17,843 nucleotides of DNA from Bordetella parapertussis (GTDB lineage Bacteria > Pseudomonadota > Gammaproteobacteria > Burkholderiales > Burkholderiaceae_B), in NCBI GenBank assembly GCA_945882005.1, contig CAMCWG010000026.1, positions 1-17,843 of the forward strand, in the 5' to 3' direction. Positions 15,077 to 17,843 of the stretch are shown piece after piece (position 1 is the first letter of the stretch; the number at the start of each line of letters is the position of its first letter). Under the pieces are notes generated by a model, which was not told the DNA's origin, did not search any database, and saw only the letters and a list, made by a program, of their open reading frames with translations. The position numbers and the translations under genes are program-made.

Positions 15077-15583
15077 ATGGAGATTAAAACAGTCGGACAC
15101 AAGCGCTATCAGACGAGCTATGGACGCTATCTCGAAGATTTCGAGCTTGGCGCCGTGTATGAGCATCGCCCAGGGCGGACTATTTCCGAGGCTGACAACA
15201 CCCAGTTCTCGTTGATGACGATGAATTTTCATCCCATGCACTGTGACGCTGCTTTTGCTGCCAAGAGTGAATTTGGGAAATTACTGGTCAACAGCGGACT
15301 GACTCTGGCGGTTGTGCTTGGAATGACAGTAAATGACATCAGCGGTAAGGCGATTGCCAACCTGGGTTGGAAAGAAATTAATTTGACCGCGCCTGTGTTC
15401 CCGGGTGACACCCTGTACGCCGAATCTGAAGTACTAGAAGTGCGCGATTCTAAGAGTCGGCCGACCCAAGGTATGGTGACCGTGCGTACGCGCGCGTTCA
15501 ACCAAAACGGCGTAGAGATCATGAACTTTATTCGAACAGCGCTCGTACCTAAACGTGGGCACGGTGTGGGTGAGTCATCATGA
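15077..15583 (+). CDS. MaoC-family hydratase, mesaconyl-CoA-hydratase-like
   Basis: A 168-residue hot-dog-fold enoyl-CoA hydratase-type protein. The hydratase region runs from GRTISEADNTQFS (33-45) to MNFHPMHCD (49-57). His55 matches the catalytic histidine of (R)-specific hydratases such as PhaJ, while the usual catalytic Asp is Asn50. As I recall, this TMNxxPxH form with an upstream EADN is seen in the mesaconyl-CoA (beta-methylmalyl-CoA) hydratase-like group. Later conserved parts are FGKLLVNSGLTLAVVLGM and NLTAPVFPGDTLYAESEVLE. The frame is open from 15008, but the ATG at 15077 has GAGGG a few nt upstream and fits the family N-terminus; the extra 23 residues are unlike any family member and cover the palindrome. 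The stop overlaps the next start (ATGA). It likely hydrates a branched or dicarboxylic enoyl-CoA. Confidence 0.87.
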   Translation: MEIKTVGHKRYQTSYGRYLEDFELGAVYEHRPGRTISEADNTQFSLMTMNFHPMHCDAAFAAKSEFGKLLVNSGLTLAVVLGMTVNDISGKAIANLGWKEINLTAPVFPGDTLYAESEVLEVRDSKSRPTQGMVTVRTRAFNQNGVEIMNFIRTALVPKRGHGVGESS

Positions 15584-16989
15584 TTAAACAGATAGGTACT
15601 GTCCCAGCAGCGGGCCAAGCAATTTCTGAGCGCATCGCCAGCTTTGCGACCAACTTGCAAACCGAGGATATTCCACAGGCAGTGCGAGAGCGAGCCAAAC
15701 TGTTGATGCTTGATTCATTCGGAATTGCACTCGCATCGCATGGCTATGATTTTTCAAAGCGTGCAATGGCTGCTGTATCGGAGCTTGACTCAGGCGGAGA
15801 TTCAGTTGTTCTAGGATCGGATAAGCGTCTGGATCTTCGAAATTCTATTTTGATGAATGGCATTTTGATTCATGGCCTGGACTACGACGATACGCATGCT
15901 CAGGGCGTGATTCATGCGACGACCTCAACGCTACCCACAGCGCTTGCTGTAGCCGCTAAGCATGGCAAAAGCGGCACCGACATGCTGACTGCGTTTGTGC
16001 TTGGGGTTGAAGTCGCGACGCGCCTTGGCTCAGTGGCAAAAGGAGGCTTTCATCAAATTGGCTTTCATCCGACGGGGCTTATTGGCACCTTCGGTTGTAC
16101 GATGGTCACGGGTTGGTTACTTGGGTTGAACGCAGCACAGTATATCGATGCGCAAGGTATTGCTTTGTCGGTTGCCTCGGGTAGCTTGGAGTTTCTGAAC
16201 GACGGCGCTTGGAACAAGCGTATGCACCCAGGCTGGGCCGGCTATGGTGGGGTGACTGCCGCAACGCTAGGCCGCCACGGCTACACCGGAACACGCCTGG
16301 CCTATGAAGGCCGCTTTGGTTTATATGCGAGCCATTTGGCTGGTCGCGACGACTATGACTTAGAGTTGGCGACTAGAGATCTTGGAAAAGTCTGGGAGCT
16401 TGAGCGCGTGTCCGTCAAGCCGTTGCCTGCGTGTCACTTCACGCACGCGGGTGTCGACGCTGCTGCGCGTATTTACGCGCAAGGTGTGCGTGCGGACCAG
16501 ATCAAGCGTGTCGAGGTCCTAGTGCCAGCCGAAGTCGTCAAGACCGTCTGCGAACCGGAAGCGGCAAAGCGCGTACCAGCAAATTCGTATGAGGCACAAT
16601 TTAGTATTCCCTACCTGGTAGGTACAGCGTTGTTAAAAGGACGTCTGACGTTAGACGATATCGATGAGCCAGCTTTGTCAGATCCAAAAGTGCTTGCACT
16701 TGCGGCAATCACAGAGTACTCGGTCGACCCGGATAGTCGCTTCCCTAAATACTTTGATGGTGAGGTGATTGTCGAATTGAAAGATGGTCGTGTCCTCCGA
16801 GAGCGTGAAGCCATGAATCGAGGCTCCGTCGACCGCCCACTCACTGCACAAGACATCATTACTAAATACCGCGATAACGCAGCGAGACAAGTATCAGCTG
16901 CACGCAGCCTTGAAATCGAACAGCAAGTCTTGAACCTTGAAAATGGTTCGGCCCGAGATTTAGCAGCATGTCTCGGACGCATTGCATAA
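15580..16989 (+). CDS. MmgE/PrpD family protein
   Basis: A 469-residue member of the MmgE/PrpD family, which includes 2-methylcitrate dehydratase (PrpD), cis-aconitate decarboxylase (IRG1/CadA) and iminodisuccinate epimerase. The helical N-terminal domain carries HGLDYDDTHAQ (98-108) and, later, GAWNKRMHPGWA (209-220) with Lys213 and His216. The C-terminal domain begins near 275 with VKPLPACHFTHAGVDAA (279-295). These are the usual active-site regions and all look intact. Length is normal. The start codon overlaps the MaoC stop by 4 nt (ATGA), a clear sign of coupled translation. No prpB or prpC gene is near, so a methylcitrate-cycle role is unlikely. A hydratase, decarboxylase or epimerase acting on a di- or tricarboxylate is more plausible in this operon. 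Confidence 0.92.
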   Translation: MIKQIGTVPAAGQAISERIASFATNLQTEDIPQAVRERAKLLMLDSFGIALASHGYDFSKRAMAAVSELDSGGDSVVLGSDKRLDLRNSILMNGILIHGLDYDDTHAQGVIHATTSTLPTALAVAAKHGKSGTDMLTAFVLGVEVATRLGSVAKGGFHQIGFHPTGLIGTFGCTMVTGWLLGLNAAQYIDAQGIALSVASGSLEFLNDGAWNKRMHPGWAGYGGVTAATLGRHGYTGTRLAYEGRFGLYASHLAGRDDYDLELATRDLGKVWELERVSVKPLPACHFTHAGVDAAARIYAQGVRADQIKRVEVLVPAEVVKTVCEPEAAKRVPANSYEAQFSIPYLVGTALLKGRLTLDDIDEPALSDPKVLALAAITEYSVDPDSRFPKYFDGEVIVELKDGRVLREREAMNRGSVDRPLTAQDIITKYRDNAARQVSAARSLEIEQQVLNLENGSARDLAACLGRIA

Positions 16990-17045
16990 CGTACAACTTT
17001 TTGAATCCTAAAACACTTTACTTGTAGCACCGGAGATTAGAAACA

Positions 17046-17843
17046 ATGAGTACTCAAGACGCAGATCAGGAACGCATCATTCTCGACATGGTCGATCGCT
17101 TCCTCGAAAAAGAGGTCAAGCCCTATGCCTGGCAGCTAGAGCATGATGATGAATATCCGGCAGAGATTGTCGAAAAAATGAAAGAGATGGGCTTGTTTGG
17201 TTGCTTGATCGCACCTGAGTATGGCGGCCTAGGTCTCTCAACGGTGACCTATGCAAAAATCATTGAGCACATTTCAGTGGTGTGGATGTCAGTATCGGGC
17301 ATTATTAATTCCCACATCATCATGGCGGCTGCGCTACAAAGAAACGGTACCGAAGAGCAAAAGCGCGCGTTCTTGCCACGCTTTGCAACAGGGGAGCTGC
17401 GTGGCGGAATTGCTCTGACCGAGCCTGACTGTGGAACAGATTTGCAGGCTATTCGTACAACGGCAGTGCGCGATGGCGACGACTACATCATCCATGGCAA
17501 CAAGATGTGGATATCGAACGGCATATACGGGAACTGCTTCGCAGTGCTGGTCAAGACAGATCCCAATGCGAGCCCACGCCATAAGGGAATGAGCTTGTTT
17601 CTCGTTGAAAAGAGCGATGCGTTTCGTGCGAGCCGTAAGCTAGAAAAACTCGGCTACAAAGGGATTGATTCGGCTGAACTCGTGTTTGATCAGTGCCGGG
17701 TGCCGGCGAGCCAGCTAATCGGTGGCAAAGAAGGCAAGGGCTTACAAATGATCCTGAACGGCTTGGAGCTTGGGCGGATTAACGTTGCGGCACGCGGTGT
17801 GGGTGTGGCGCAAGCGGCGTTGAATGAAGCAGTGAAATACTCG
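17046..17843 (+). CDS. Acyl-CoA dehydrogenase, 3' end beyond the window
   Basis: FAD-dependent alpha,beta-dehydrogenase of an acyl-CoA thioester, feeding electrons to electron-transfer flavoprotein. The frame is open for 266 codons to the right edge; the family is usually about 380-390 residues, so the C-terminal third is missing. The N-terminal helical domain (about 5-115) is followed by the signature LTEPDCGTD (124-132) and KMWISNGIYGNCFAV, which form the FAD/substrate site in the middle beta domain. GKGLQMILNGLELGRINVAARGVG opens the C-terminal helical domain. The catalytic glutamate lies beyond the window. GGAGA at 17032-17036 is 9 nt before the ATG. It follows the PrpD gene after 56 nt on the same strand, so it is probably part of the operon. 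Substrate chain type is not assignable from the fragment. Confidence 0.93.
   Translation, partial: MSTQDADQERIILDMVDRFLEKEVKPYAWQLEHDDEYPAEIVEKMKEMGLFGCLIAPEYGGLGLSTVTYAKIIEHISVVWMSVSGIINSHIIMAAALQRNGTEEQKRAFLPRFATGELRGGIALTEPDCGTDLQAIRTTAVRDGDDYIIHGNKMWISNGIYGNCFAVLVKTDPNASPRHKGMSLFLVEKSDAFRASRKLEKLGYKGIDSAELVFDQCRVPASQLIGGKEGKGLQMILNGLELGRINVAARGVGVAQAALNEAVKYS

Noticed and set aside
15229..15660. 143-codon minus-strand frame across the MaoC/PrpD junction
   Set aside because: A shadow of two real coupled genes; its product looks compositionally like a non-coding frame.
16611..17030. 139-codon minus-strand frame opposite the PrpD 3' end
   Set aside because: Ser/Arg-rich shadow without family resemblance.
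1..17843. Mobile elements, tRNA or rRNA genes, CRISPR arrays
   Set aside because: No transposase, integrase, direct-repeat array, cloverleaf-like segment or rRNA-like sequence was recognised on reading the window.

Overview
The window looks like a chromosomal segment of a free-living, aerobic betaproteobacterium, most likely of the Alcaligenaceae (Bordetella/Pusillimonas/Advenella-like). The pointers are a Bug/TctC-type periplasmic receptor, a fused class I fumarase, and dense runs of CoA-, dicarboxylate- and FAD-dependent catabolic genes at moderate GC. This placement is inferred from gene content only. I see no tRNA, rRNA, insertion sequence, phage gene or CRISPR array, and no transcription-factor gene. 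Two genes run off the ends: a Baeyer-Villiger monooxygenase on the left and an acyl-CoA dehydrogenase on the right. No stretch longer than 300 bases lacks a gene.

Layout. (1) 1-3654, oxidative/ester catabolism: a type I Baeyer-Villiger monooxygenase (partial, minus) and a RidA-family protein (minus) lie divergent to a LiuC-like enoyl-CoA hydratase (plus). The hydratase ends tail-to-tail, with a 9-nt overlap, on an EstB-type serine hydrolase (minus). (2) 3779-6503: an Atm1-type ABC exporter (plus) faces an NfsA/FRP-like nitroreductase (minus). (3) 6611-9333: a tightly overlapping plus-strand trio of a lactonase-like metallo-beta-lactamase-fold hydrolase (TTG start), an EamA/DMT exporter and a cysteine-containing homologue of the glycine/betaine reductase selenoprotein B family. 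(4) 9321-10301: a Bug/TctC solute receptor (minus), overlapping the trio tail-to-tail by 13 nt. (5) 10376-17843, plus strand: a seven-gene run of aspartase/fumarase-superfamily lyase, fused class I fumarase, class II aldolase-like protein, D-2-hydroxyacid dehydrogenase, MaoC-type hydratase, MmgE/PrpD protein and acyl-CoA dehydrogenase (partial).

How it may work together. Region 5 reads as a catabolic operon for a di- or tricarboxylate, with the divergent Bug receptor as its likely binding protein. The lyase and fumarase are adjacent and translationally close, which fits release of fumarate (or an analogue) followed by hydration. The MaoC, PrpD and acyl-CoA dehydrogenase genes fit a CoA-linked branch for branched C5 or similar acids, such as mesaconate, itaconate or citramalate. 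The substrate is not decidable from sequence alone. The trio in region 3 has no function known to me and is the best candidate for an undescribed pathway. Several short, near-perfect inverted repeats sit in the intergenic gaps and are candidate operators for regulators encoded outside the window.
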